Below, piece after piece: positions 7,847 through 15,435 of a stretch of DNA of 24,759 bases. The stretch's first letter is position 1; each line of letters opens with the position of its first letter. The position numbers and the translations under genes were made by a program. The notes below the pieces were generated by a model. That model had not been told where the DNA came from, did no database searches, and saw only the letters and a list, made by a program, of their open reading frames with translations. Source of the stretch: a virus. Location: IMG/VR virus record IMGVR_UViG_3300025585_000161, positions 1 to 24,759 of that record. The stretch is one strand, 5' to 3'.

Positions 7847-8279
7847 CGCGAAGCGCCTCTTGGATGAGCGCGGCGTGCGCCGGGTTGGCCGCCGATTCGC
7901 CGGGGAAGTAGTACGGGCCTTGCTTGTCGGGCGGGGGAAGTTTCTGCGCGGTCACCTTGTCGCCGTTCACGTCGATGAAGATGCCGTCGGCCGCTACGCT
8001 GTAGCCCGCCTTCGGCACGTCGCCGAAGTAGAGTTTGGACGCGAGGAAGCACCACGCGACAGAGCGCCTGCCGTCTTCTGGCGCGCAATCGCGGTGGTCG
8101 ATGATTACTTGCTGCACGGGCCCGGTCTGCGTGTCGCGCTGCGGCAGGCGGCACACGTGCCACCTGTCGCAGCCGCGGTTGTTTGCCGCGGGCTGCGAAC
8201 AGGTCGGACGGTTGCGGTCGGGAAGTTGCCCGGGCCGCGGCGTGTGGGGGTCAAATTCGCGGAGGATATCTTTGGCCAT
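7818..8279 (-). CDS. hypothetical cysteine-containing protein after the capsid gene
   Basis: A 153-residue protein. Five Cys (27, 37, 43, 65, 77) plus His41 and His62 cluster in the N-terminal half, giving spacings such as C-x9-C-x3-H-x-C that could bind a metal. The C-terminal half is beta-like (YSVAADGIFIDVNGDKVTAQ). I chose ATG at 8277-8279, with GGGGG just upstream; a GTG nine bases earlier is possible. Being first after the major capsid gene, it could be a decoration or head-completion protein, but nothing in the sequence proves this. Confidence 0.6.
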   Translation of the reverse strand: MAKDILREFDPHTPRPGQLPDRNRPTCSQPAANNRGCDRWHVCRLPQRDTQTGPVQQVIIDHRDCAPEDGRRSVAWCFLASKLYFGDVPKAGYSVAADGIFIDVNGDKVTAQKLPPPDKQGPYYFPGESAANPAHAALIQEALRGGNTKNHKP

Positions 8280-8297
8280 GGCCCCCACACTATCACA

Positions 8298-9146
8298 TCA
8301 CGTGGTGACGGTGTAAACGACGCCCTCGGTCGGGTAGATGCAGGCCACGTCGTAGTCGGCCGAAGCCGCGAGGTTCATGGCCTTGTTGTTGCGGTCGTCC
8401 CACATCTCAACGAGAAGATCGGACTTCCACGCCATGCCGATGGTGCGGCCGCTGAAGACCATGTTTTGGTACTTGGCCGGGCTTCCCGTCGAGACGATGC
8501 ACGTGCTGAAGCCGATGCGAACGCCCGCCACGAGGTCGTAGGTGCCAGTCACGGCAGCCGACGAGCCCGCCGCGCCGCGCACCGAAGCCGAGAGGATCGC
8601 GCCCGACGAATCCAAAAGGAGATCGTCCCACGCGGAGGTGTGCATGGCCGCGCGCACGAAATCCAGTTGATCCTTCGCCGCCGCGCGAACATTGGCCGCC
8701 GCGGCCAAGAGTTTCGCGAGGGACGCGGCCGTGTCGCCTTCGTCAACGGTCGTGCCCGTGAAGTTGGCGTATTCGGCCGCGCAATCGGCGTCCATCTTCA
8801 CGGCGACGGCCTTGCCGACCTGTTCGCCGTAGACGGCGAAGACGTCGAACGAGTTACGACGGCGCGCCTTGTCGGTGAACGACATGGCCACATCGATTTC
8901 GTACGGGGTGAACGACACCTTCGCGACCGTGTCGGCCGAGAACGTGCGCGCGTTGGCTTCGGTGTAAGCCGCAGCCGTCACCGCGCCGACCTTGATGGCG
9001 TCGTAGACGTTGCCGGGGCCCGCGAACGGAATTTCGGTGATGCCGAGCGCGCGGAAAATGCGCGCGTTTTCGGCCGCCGCGTACACCTGTCCCTTGATGA
9101 CGGGCAGCGAGTTCGCCAGCGTCGTGACGGTCATTTCGTTTGCCAT
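8298..9146 (-). CDS. major capsid protein (HK97-fold)
   Basis: A 282-residue protein that would form the icosahedral shell. Features typical of HK97-fold coats are a helical start (LPVIKGQVYAAAENARIFRA), a long beta/E-loop-like part (TAAAYTEANARTFSADTVAKV), a spine-like helix (FDVFAVYGEQVGKAVAVKMD) and a Gly-rich hydrophobic A-domain with the conserved look of AAMHTSAWDDLLLDSSG and GRTIGMAWKSDLLVE. I chose ATG at 9144-9146 because GGAGAGGAT lies just upstream. It follows the scaffold gene. No maturation protease is visible, which suits a scaffold-dependent P22/SPP1-style pathway. Confidence 0.88.
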   Translation of the reverse strand: MANEMTVTTLANSLPVIKGQVYAAAENARIFRALGITEIPFAGPGNVYDAIKVGAVTAAAYTEANARTFSADTVAKVSFTPYEIDVAMSFTDKARRRNSFDVFAVYGEQVGKAVAVKMDADCAAEYANFTGTTVDEGDTAASLAKLLAAAANVRAAAKDQLDFVRAAMHTSAWDDLLLDSSGAILSASVRGAAGSSAAVTGTYDLVAGVRIGFSTCIVSTGSPAKYQNMVFSGRTIGMAWKSDLLVEMWDDRNNKAMNLAASADYDVACIYPTEGVVYTVTT

Positions 9147-9173
9147 GAGATCCTCTCCTTCGCCAGCCATAGG

Positions 9174-9887
9174 CTAGCCTTTGATGTTGATTCGACCTGC
9201 CAAGGCTTGCATCACGAATGCCTGCCGCGCGTTTGAGTCGTTGCCGAAACTGTTGAGTTTCGCCGTGTACTCCGCTTGGCTCATCGTGTCGCCGCCTTGT
9301 TGCGTCGGTGATGCCGACGCGGTGCCGCCGCCGCCTCCACGGTTGGCGCTTTGGAGGAGCCATTTGTTTTGGCTCACGTACGCCTTCGCGAAGTCTTCGA
9401 CTGCAACCATGCCCACCGTCGGATCATCTCGGAAGTAGCGGTTGTCCTCGCCCACCTTGAGGTCGGGTCGAAGGATCCGCACGACGGCCTCGGGGTCGGT
9501 CACCCCCAAGCCCGAAACCACCGTCCGAAGGTGCGATTCACGCTCTGCCGTGCGTTTGGCCTCGTCGGCCGCGCGGAGTTGCGTTTGCATGGTCTCAAGG
9601 GCTTTTTGCATGGCGGCCAGTTGGTCGCTCGACTTCGCCGGGCCCGACGCCGGCGGCGTCGTCGCGGGTTCGTCTTGCACCGTCTGGAACCGCTGAAGCA
9701 ATCGTTCCTCAAGCCGCTTCGTGTGGTTCGTGATAGCCGGATTCAGCATCTTGGGGAGGATCCTTTCGAGCGCCGCGGCCACGGCGGCCTCGGTACGCGC
9801 GTCGAGATTCTCAGGGCTCCCAGTCTGCTGTGCCGCTTGCGGTTGCCCGCTGTCGCCCTGCGGTTGGGCGTGTGTCGCGTCGGACAT
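9174..9887 (-). CDS. capsid scaffolding protein
   Basis: A 237-residue protein rich in Gln, Ala and Glu. It has a disordered start (SDATHAQPQGDSGQPQAAQQ), a coiled coil at about 85-120 (DQLAAMQKALETMQTQLRAA), and a C-terminal Gly-rich linker followed by a short helical tail, where scaffolds usually touch the coat protein. It lies between portal and capsid genes, the standard scaffold position. It shows no protease motif. The ribosome site is weak (GGAAG is 12 bases upstream of ATG at 9885-9887). Confidence 0.85.
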   Translation of the reverse strand: MSDATHAQPQGDSGQPQAAQQTGSPENLDARTEAAVAAALERILPKMLNPAITNHTKRLEERLLQRFQTVQDEPATTPPASGPAKSSDQLAAMQKALETMQTQLRAADEAKRTAERESHLRTVVSGLGVTDPEAVVRILRPDLKVGEDNRYFRDDPTVGMVAVEDFAKAYVSQNKWLLQSANRGGGGGTASASPTQQGGDTMSQAEYTAKLNSFGNDSNARQAFVMQALAGRINIKG

Positions 9888-9921
9888 GTTGTGAATCTAC
9901 TTCCGACCGCAAGACCTTCCC

Positions 9922-11373
9922 TCAAATAGAGCCTAGCACGTCTCCGTTGGGGTCGGCGTCTTCGTCGTAGTCGGCCGCGGCGAGTTCCGTTTGGATGGTC
10001 TGTTGCGTCGCGGTGTCGAGGTTGCCGGGCAGTTGTGACGCCACGTAGCCCGCCCAAGTCTTGCGCCACGTCGGGCTCTTTACGCGGTCGTACACGGCGT
10101 CGCCGACGTCGGCGATGCGGTCAACAGCCATCATGTCGAAAGACTTCGTGCGAATGATCGAGCCTTCGAACGCGCGCGCGTCGGGCGCGTACTCGGCAGG
10201 GGACACGTAGCGCGTGACCACCTCGTGCAAGTGTCGGTCTGCGCTGTCGAGGTTGTCCGTGAGGCGCGACAAGGTCGGCTGCTCTGCCGTCGAGAATGAC
10301 CACGCCATCGACACGCCCGAGCGCGACGAGCCGCCGCCGGACTGCAACACGGAATTCGGGTCGATGCCCGCGAGGTTGAAGCCTTGACGGATCGCCGAGT
10401 CAATGAGGTTTTCCCGAATGTCCATGCCCGTCGCGTCGAGCGCGAGGTACTTGGCGTCGGAGTCGGCGTCGGCGGGCAGTTTGATGATGTGCGAGGCGTC
10501 GGCCGCGATCTCTTCAAGGTCTTGGTTCACCTTGAGCACCAGTTGCGGCGAGCCGTGGAGGTACGACGCAAATGCCTGATCGGAGTCGAAGGAAAGTTTG
10601 CGAAGGTCGGCGCGACTGATTTCGTCGATGTAGGAACGGCCGTGCATATGCCCGAGTTGATGCGCATAGAACGGCACGACGGGCACGAGGCCGAGGCGGT
10701 GCTCCCATTCGACGGTCAAGACGGGGTCGCGGCCGTTCTTTTCGTCTTCGACGCTGAGGCGGTATTCGCGGCCGCCGACGCGGTCGAGGATGCGCCAGAT
10801 GCGCACGGCCTGCGCGGTCGCGAGCGGCCCGGCCTGCTCGATGATCGAGCGCTTGAGCACAATCCATTCAAGGCGGCCTGCGCGGTCAACGCTCCAGTTC
10901 AGGGCTTCTTCGGCCGTCCAGACCTCGGCGAATGGGAGCGGCTCGGCCGCGCGCGAAGGCGCGGGCTCGGCGAGCCGCGGCTTGTCCACCACGAGGAAGG
11001 CGATGCCCATGGTCAGCGCTTCGCCGAGCGCCTCGCCGAGCAGTTTGTCAACGGTCTTCGATGCGCCGTCGGCTTGTGCGTCGAATGCGGCGAGTTCGTC
11101 GGCATACTGCCCGACGTACTGGCGATTCGGCGCGGAGCGCGTGAGCGCGCCGCAAATGCGGTTGATGGCCGGGCCTGAATAGCCGAGCGATTGCGTGAGC
11201 GCGAGCCGTTGAGTGTAGGCCCGCTGGGATTCGTACTCCCCCTGCGGCAGCCACGGGCGTTTCTGCTCTTCGGTTTCGAGGCCGCCAGTAAAGGCGCGGT
11301 AACGCAGCCAGCGGTGCACCTGTGCGACGTACACCGGGTGCTTTTGGTCGAGGGTCTTTTTTAGGTCGCTCAT
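9922..11373 (-). CDS. portal protein (DUF4055-like)
   Basis: A 483-residue protein forming the dodecameric DNA channel at the capsid vertex. The N-terminus (HPVYVAQVHRWLRYRAFTGG, then YLPR-like WLPQGEYESQRAYTQR and RICGALTRSAPN) follows the DUF4055 portal pattern. The middle carries a beta-rich wing (AEVWTAEEALNWSVDRAGRL) and the clip/stem region around GIAFLVVDKP. I chose ATG at 11371-11373, overlapping the terminase stop as ATGA. Position after the large terminase and before scaffold supports it fully. Confidence 0.92.
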   Translation of the reverse strand: MSDLKKTLDQKHPVYVAQVHRWLRYRAFTGGLETEEQKRPWLPQGEYESQRAYTQRLALTQSLGYSGPAINRICGALTRSAPNRQYVGQYADELAAFDAQADGASKTVDKLLGEALGEALTMGIAFLVVDKPRLAEPAPSRAAEPLPFAEVWTAEEALNWSVDRAGRLEWIVLKRSIIEQAGPLATAQAVRIWRILDRVGGREYRLSVEDEKNGRDPVLTVEWEHRLGLVPVVPFYAHQLGHMHGRSYIDEISRADLRKLSFDSDQAFASYLHGSPQLVLKVNQDLEEIAADASHIIKLPADADSDAKYLALDATGMDIRENLIDSAIRQGFNLAGIDPNSVLQSGGGSSRSGVSMAWSFSTAEQPTLSRLTDNLDSADRHLHEVVTRYVSPAEYAPDARAFEGSIIRTKSFDMMAVDRIADVGDAVYDRVKSPTWRKTWAGYVASQLPGNLDTATQQTIQTELAAADYDEDADPNGDVLGSI

Positions 11374-12608
11374 GTCATTCCATAGCGTGGCTGCGCACGG
11401 AAGGCGCTTGGCCCATGATGCCGCATCAGCCAATACCCTAGCGCGTCGGAGGCGTGCGTTAGGGCGGCGTCGCGCTTGTCGAGGCTGCCGCCGTCGTCCC
11501 ATTTGACGCGCTCTAGGTCTTCGATGAGGCGCTTGGCCGACGGGTCGATGGCCACGCGGTCGCGGCCGAAGAGCCAGTTGACGGAGTTGACGCGGTCAAC
11601 CTGTCGCGGGTTGGACGCGAGCACATCGAGCCGCGGCGCGAGCGGTCGAAGCGCCTGCATGAGGATGGCGTACGTCGTCGTGCCCGTTTGGACGTTGCGG
11701 GCCGAGCCCGCCGCGTCGCCGTAGATCGAGACGCCGGAGCGGTGCGCCGCGTAGCGCTCGACGAGCAGGCGGGCCATGTCCTCCACGGAGGCGTTGTCCA
11801 AGACGTGCTCGGCGACAACGCGGAGGTGCCCGGCCACCTCTTGCCCGACGACGCAGCAGAGGGGCGTGACGTTGAAGTCAAACGCCAGCGCAAGCCGTTC
11901 GCCGGGCTCGATGGCGCACGGCCGGACGTGGCGGCCGCGGTCGAAGCCGACGTAGGCGCGCGTGCCGTCGAGCGTCACGAATTCGCCACCGAGTTCCTGC
12001 GCGAGCATGCGTTCGGAGTAGGTGGCCTCAAGCGCCGAAAAGTAGTCCGCGCTTAGGTGCGTGTTGTCGCGGCTCGTGGCGCGGATGAGGCGGCAATCCG
12101 GGTTGGCGTCGGCCACGTGCCGCTTCCAGACGTGGTCGTAACCGTTGGGCGTCGTCGTCCAGAGGTAGCGCGGTCGGTCTACCTTGCGGCAGCGCATGCG
12201 GCCGAGCACGACGTTGACGGCCTCGGTCGAGGCGTCGCGGACTTCATCGGCCCACCACGAGCCGAATTCGGCACCGCGGAGCATGTTGTAGTTTTCGGTC
12301 GAGCGCACGCGGATGAGCGCGCGTTGCGGCCCGATGTAGAGGTCACCGTCGCGCTTGTGCCAGTCGAAGTCTATGCCGAAATCCTCGGCCGCGCCGAAGA
12401 GTTGCGGCATGACGGCGTCTTTGAGTTGTTGGTACGAATTGGCCGTGGCGAGGTGAATGGAAGTCGGATAGGTCAGCGCGCGCACCATGAGCCAGCGCGC
12501 GCCAAACCACGTCTTCCCGCCGCCGAGGCCCGTGACCATGGCCACGTAAGGCTCGGCGGCCGTCATGGCCTTCCATTGGTGCGGCAGCAGGTCGAGCCGG
12601 ACGGTCAC
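11370..12608 (-). CDS. terL: terminase large subunit
   Basis: A 412-residue packaging motor: an ATPase that pumps DNA into the prohead plus an RNase H-like nuclease that cuts concatemers. Visible motifs are Walker A at 27-33 (GLGGGKT), Walker B at 117-122 (SWWADE, with D121/E122), a coupling segment TTTPNGYD (about 151-158), and nuclease acidic residues D244 (AFDFN), D298 (YGDAAG) and D388 (SDALGYW). It starts at GTG 12606-12608 in a GTGA overlap with the small subunit. At 412 residues it is near the usual 420-500, and all motifs are intact. Confidence 0.96.
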   Translation of the reverse strand: MTVRLDLLPHQWKAMTAAEPYVAMVTGLGGGKTWFGARWLMVRALTYPTSIHLATANSYQQLKDAVMPQLFGAAEDFGIDFDWHKRDGDLYIGPQRALIRVRSTENYNMLRGAEFGSWWADEVRDASTEAVNVVLGRMRCRKVDRPRYLWTTTPNGYDHVWKRHVADANPDCRLIRATSRDNTHLSADYFSALEATYSERMLAQELGGEFVTLDGTRAYVGFDRGRHVRPCAIEPGERLALAFDFNVTPLCCVVGQEVAGHLRVVAEHVLDNASVEDMARLLVERYAAHRSGVSIYGDAAGSARNVQTGTTTYAILMQALRPLAPRLDVLASNPRQVDRVNSVNWLFGRDRVAIDPSAKRLIEDLERVKWDDGGSLDKRDAALTHASDALGYWLMRHHGPSAFRAQPRYGMT

Positions 12609-12997
12609 GCCTTCGGCGGCGCCTGCTGGATGATGATGGTCGGCGCGGCCGTCGTCGGCTTGTCGTTGTCGTTGGGGTCGGGCAGGCCCTGAGACGCGCG
12701 GCGCACCTCGGGGTCGAGGCGGTCGGTGAGCCAGCGCAGCGTGGCGAGGTCGCCGGACTGGATGGCGGCCACGCGCGCCAAACGCAGCATTTCGAGGCTG
12801 CTCGCGGCCCTCGCGCGCGCGCACGACGCGCGAAAAGCCGGATCGGCCGCCTGCCAGTCGTGCGCGGTGCGGGTTGCCACGCCCGCGAGCATGCAGGCGG
12901 CATCGAACGTCGCAAGCGGTTCCCGCAGATTCTTGAGGATTTCAGCCTTAGCCGCCGCGTTCGGGTCGTTCTTGATCTTTTTGATTTTCCCGGCCAT
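12605..12997 (-). CDS. terS: terminase small subunit
   Basis: A 130-residue DNA-recognition subunit that would bind the packaging site and load the large subunit. Residues about 30-52 form a helix-turn-helix (DAACMLAGVATRTAHDWQAA). A central helix (SLEMLRLARVAAIQSGDLATL) suits ring oligomerisation, and a Pro/Thr tail could contact the large subunit. The start codon at 12995-12997 lies inside the preceding nuclease gene with no clear ribosome site, so it may depend on re-initiation. Adjacent to terL in the classical order. Confidence 0.88.
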   Translation of the reverse strand: MAGKIKKIKNDPNAAAKAEILKNLREPLATFDAACMLAGVATRTAHDWQAADPAFRASCARARAASSLEMLRLARVAAIQSGDLATLRWLTDRLDPEVRRASQGLPDPNDNDKPTTAAPTIIIQQAPPKA

Positions 12998-13343
12998 CGG
13001 TGGGCATTGTCACGGTATCGGCGAGGAAGCGCAAGAATGAATCGACGGACGTTGCCACAAATCCGAGGCCGCCGCATGCGTTGAGGTCGGCCAGAAAAGC
13101 GCGCTGTTCGGGCGTCGGAAACTCGCCGGGCACCTTGACCTCGACGGCCATGAAACGCCCGTCGGTGAGAAATCCGATGAGGTCGGGCGTGCCCTTCGGC
13201 GCGCCTTGCACGATGCTGCCCGCAAACGATTTGAACGTGCCGGAGTTGACGCGAAACACCCGCCCGATGGCGGGGTGCTTCCGCGCGGCCTTGACGATGG
13301 CGGCTTGAATCTCGGATTCCTTGACGGTGCGCGGGTTGGGCAT
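12948..13343 (-). CDS. VRR-NUC domain nuclease
   Basis: A 131-residue protein that is nearly all one PD-(D/E)xK VRR-NUC domain. It has SEIQAAIVKAA (E11, Q13), RVNSG (31-35), GTPDLIG with D54, EVK at 68-70, and Q80. Stand-alone phage VRR-NUC proteins are thought to be structure-specific DNA nucleases that resolve branches before packaging. It sits directly before the small terminase and overlaps it by 50 bases. All catalytic positions are present. The ATG at 13341-13343 has only a weak ribosome site. Confidence 0.88.
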   Translation of the reverse strand: MPNPRTVKESEIQAAIVKAARKHPAIGRVFRVNSGTFKSFAGSIVQGAPKGTPDLIGFLTDGRFMAVEVKVPGEFPTPEQRAFLADLNACGGLGFVATSVDSFLRFLADTVTMPTDGRENQKDQERPERGG

Positions 13344-13433
13344 GACCTACTCAAGACGCTGAGCAAAAATACTCAACGTCGCGAGCGTAACCGACCGGGC
13401 GAGGCCGCCGCAGAGCCAAAGCCCTAGGACGGC
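13344..13433 (-). other. gap before the packaging genes with a 10-bp hairpin
   Basis: This 90-base gap holds an inverted repeat at 13355-13380: on the transcript GACGUUGAGU pairs with GCUCAGCGUC (two G-U pairs) around an A/U loop. ACTCAA also occurs twice in direct orientation (13349-13354 and 13371-13376). There is no U-run after the hairpin, so it is not a simple terminator. The place just before the VRR-NUC and terminase genes makes a packaging-site or translational-control role conceivable. Confidence 0.35.
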
Positions 13434-13832
13434 CTATAATCGATTCCTGCCCTCGGTTGGTGTGGTCGGACGTCTCGGCCCCGCCGAAGCCCCCATAAGG
13501 CTCCCTGAAGCCCCTGAAGCCCGTTTGCGCAGCCGCTCGACGATGTCGGCCACCTGTTCCGGCCGGAGGCGGCTCCGTTCCTCGACGGGCGGCAGGGTCG
13601 CGAGCGGGTCAACGTCGAGCGCGGCTTCCCGCCGCACGGCGGTGACCGCCGCAAAGAGCGCCGCGGTCGGATTCGTCACGGCGGCCTCGAGGCGCAAGAC
13701 GCGGTCAACGGCCTTGGCCAGTTCGCCGCCGTCGATGTCGCGGAGCGGCGCGGCGTGCACCGCGAGCGTCGAGGGGTCGAGGTCGAGCCGGAAGGCTCGG
13801 CAAACGAGTGCAACGGCTTGGACGGCGTCCAT
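13434..13832 (-). CDS. possible helicase loader (G39P-like), replication gene
   Basis: A 132-residue helical protein directly after the replication initiator, overlapping it as TGATG (ATG 13830-13832). Its order of helices (AVALVCRAFRLDLDPSTLAV, AAPLRDIDGGELAKAVDRVL, then NPTAALFAAVTAVRREA) resembles the N-terminal domain of SPP1 G39P-type helicase loaders, in which LxDID..ELxxAVxxL is followed by a PT-containing helix. The C-terminal third is Arg/Pro-rich and probably disordered. No helicase gene lies in the window, so a host or off-window helicase would be the partner. Confidence 0.5.
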   Translation of the reverse strand: MDAVQAVALVCRAFRLDLDPSTLAVHAAPLRDIDGGELAKAVDRVLRLEAAVTNPTAALFAAVTAVRREAALDVDPLATLPPVEERSRLRPEQVADIVERLRKRASGASGSLMGASAGPRRPTTPTEGRNRL

Positions 13833-14653
13833 CAGACGGTCTTTCTGCCCACAAGTCGGGCAACGGGGTTTCCGGCCTCGGCAGCCAAAAGCGTTCGCGC
13901 GGCGTCGAGCGTGTCGGCGCCTTTGACGGTCGCCGCGGAGTGCTGGCCGCGTTGGCCCGAGTCGTACGCGCCGATCTCGACCCGTTCGAAGTTCTCGGGC
14001 CGGAGCACCCAGCCGAGGGAAGCCGTGAAGCGTTTCGAGCCGTTGAGGGCCGGGGAGCGGTTGACCGTTTCGAACACCTTGCCCCAGTCGAGGTCGGCGC
14101 GATCCACCCGGGCCACGGCCTTGACGAGGTTGGCCGTGACGGCCGGGGCGGGCGGCATGCCGGGGGCCGCGGCCGAGTTCCAAAGCGCCGCCACCTCGCG
14201 CGCGCGCGCACCCGCGTTCACGCTCACGCTAGTGAGCGTATCTCTATCTCCCTCTCCTTCTCCTTCTCCGGCCCTAAGCGGGGGGTTTAGGGGCGCCCTA
14301 AGCGGGGGGTTTAGGGCGGCCCTACGGGCCTCGTTAGGTAGCGCCAAGCGGGTCACACGTTCAATGGATTTCCCGCGCAAAACGTCACATTTCGGATTTA
14401 CCAAGCGCCCGTCATCGGTCGTTTTGAACATCCCTTGAAGCGCTTTGAGGGAGCGCCTCAACGTCTTTTCAGAGATCCCTGAAAGGCGGCTCAAAATTTT
14501 TGGATCGGCGTTGATCGAGCCTTCACGCCATTGAAACCACAGCAGCACGATGAACACGTAACGCACCTCGATGTCGAGCGCGGCCACCCGTTCGTCGTTG
14601 AAAAACGCATCGCCGTAAAACGGCATCCATTCCTGAATCTTGTGCTTCGACAT
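13832..14653 (-). CDS. replication initiator-like protein (lambda O-type organisation)
   Basis: A 273-residue protein. Residues 1-100 resemble the winged-helix start of phage initiators and DUF1376 proteins (EWMPFYGDAFFNDERVAALD, WREGSINADPKILSRLSGIS). Residues 112-135 are low complexity, with tandem ALNPPLRA/PLNPPLRA octapeptides and a GEGEGEG run. The C-terminal part (LDWGKVFETVNRSPALNGSK, FTASLGWVLRPENFERV) fits the conserved end of phage replication proteins that contact the helicase loader. ATG at 14651-14653 follows AAGGGGAG. The DNA coding the low-complexity part looks like an origin. Family name is moderately sure. Confidence 0.7.
   Translation of the reverse strand: MSKHKIQEWMPFYGDAFFNDERVAALDIEVRYVFIVLLWFQWREGSINADPKILSRLSGISEKTLRRSLKALQGMFKTTDDGRLVNPKCDVLRGKSIERVTRLALPNEARRAALNPPLRAPLNPPLRAGEGEGEGDRDTLTSVSVNAGARAREVAALWNSAAAPGMPPAPAVTANLVKAVARVDRADLDWGKVFETVNRSPALNGSKRFTASLGWVLRPENFERVEIGAYDSGQRGQHSAATVKGADTLDAARTLLAAEAGNPVARLVGRKTV
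14220..14340 (-). other. candidate replication origin inside the initiator gene
   Basis: Two identical 21-bp units (14272-14292 and 14296-14316) repeat with a 24-bp period. Each has arms CCCTAA and TTAGGG around nine bases. A decayed third unit starts in phase at 14320. Reading along the minus strand there follows an almost pure purine tract (14241-14270, with GGAGAAGGAGAAGG), then an 8-bp inverted repeat ACGCTCAC/GTGAGCGT with a 4-base loop (14220-14239). Iterons plus an unwinding tract within an initiator gene is the lambda ori layout; function here is inferred. Confidence 0.5.
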
Positions 14654-14672
14654 GCTTCTCCCCTTCGGTCGG

Positions 14673-14684
14673 TAGCCTAGGCTA
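14673..14684. promoter_or_regulatory. 12-bp palindrome and weak promoter candidate before the initiator gene
   Basis: TAGCCTAGGCTA is a perfect palindrome across the TAG stop of the exonuclease gene. On the minus strand TTGTCG (14697-14702) and TAGGCT (14674-14679) are spaced 17 bases, so it could be part of a promoter or operator for the initiator gene. Neither hexamer is close to consensus. Its core TAGCCTAG also occurs in the operator-like site at 21986-22004. Confidence 0.3.
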
Positions 14685-15435
14685 TCAGCCATTCCGCGAC
14701 AATGTCACCGAGTTCGGCGTCGAGGTCGTCGTGCCGTTTCAGGTACTCGCGGCCGTAGCGGTCGAGCACGCCTTCCACGGTCTGGCCGATGCGTTCGCCG
14801 CGCGCCCAGAGCCGTTCGGGCTGTTCCTCGCCGACGACGTGCCGGAGCCACCATCGGCCGACAATGGCCGCGTACTTCTTGCGCATGGCCTGCGGGTAGG
14901 TCACCTGTCGAATCTCGGTGCGAAACTCGGGCACGAGCCCGCGCACCTCGTCGGGGTGGTCGGCTTCGAAGATCGCGCCGACGAGCAGCCAGCGCGGCCA
15001 GTCGGTCACGGCCTGCTGGTGGAGGGTTTGTAGGCGGTACTCGAGCGGGCACGCGCCGCCTTCCCAACGCGCCTTCGATTTCTTCGACCAAACCGTTTTC
15101 ACCTCGATGCCGTGCGTCCCCCAACGCCCGTCGGGCGTCGCCGCGAGCCACGGGAACGCCTTGCCGCGCATCGTGGCCAAGTTCGTCTCAAGCGCGCCAA
15201 GCGGCTTCGGTTGGTCGTCGCTCGGTTGCAGCGCCTCGGCAAAGCGTTCCAAAATGAGCGGTTCGTAGCGGTTCCCGGCCACGGTGTACTCGTTGCCTTC
15301 GTCGTCGGCTCCGAGCGCGCCCAATTTTTCGAGGAACACGGCCCGAGGGTGCACGTGCGCGGAAATGCCAAGCACCGCCGCGGCCTCGGAAGCGCACACG
15401 GCGGTCTTGCGGTCAAAGTTCGGGTCGAACGTCAT
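14677..15435 (-). CDS. YqaJ-like viral recombinase / lambda-exonuclease-family nuclease
   Basis: A 252-residue 5'-3' exonuclease candidate that would resect double-stranded ends to feed single-strand annealing. Motifs in order: ASEAAAVLG (15-23), GNRYEP (54-59, E58), AATPDG (98-103, D102), EVK (111-113) and QTLHQQ (136-141). These are the conserved E/D/ExK/Q positions of the YqaJ family. It starts at ATG 15433-15435 in an ATGA overlap. The Sak4-like ATPase and SSB-like protein at 20248-21657 would complete a recombination set, though they are 5 kb away. Confidence 0.9.
   Translation of the reverse strand: MTFDPNFDRKTAVCASEAAAVLGISAHVHPRAVFLEKLGALGADDEGNEYTVAGNRYEPLILERFAEALQPSDDQPKPLGALETNLATMRGKAFPWLAATPDGRWGTHGIEVKTVWSKKSKARWEGGACPLEYRLQTLHQQAVTDWPRWLLVGAIFEADHPDEVRGLVPEFRTEIRQVTYPQAMRKKYAAIVGRWWLRHVVGEEQPERLWARGERIGQTVEGVLDRYGREYLKRHDDLDAELGDIVAEWLIA

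Noticed and set aside
7662-9236. 524-codon plus-strand open frame opposite the capsid region
   Set aside because: Composition is Arg/His/Gly/Val-rich without any domain, and it runs opposite several supported genes including the major capsid gene.
10384-11178. Plus-strand open frame opposite the portal gene
   Set aside because: A shadow of the portal codons; no motif and no ribosome site.
13832-14183. Upstream extension of the helicase-loader-like gene
   Set aside because: The extension overlaps the initiator gene out of frame and is Arg/Gly low complexity; ATG at 13830-13832 with a TGATG overlap is better.
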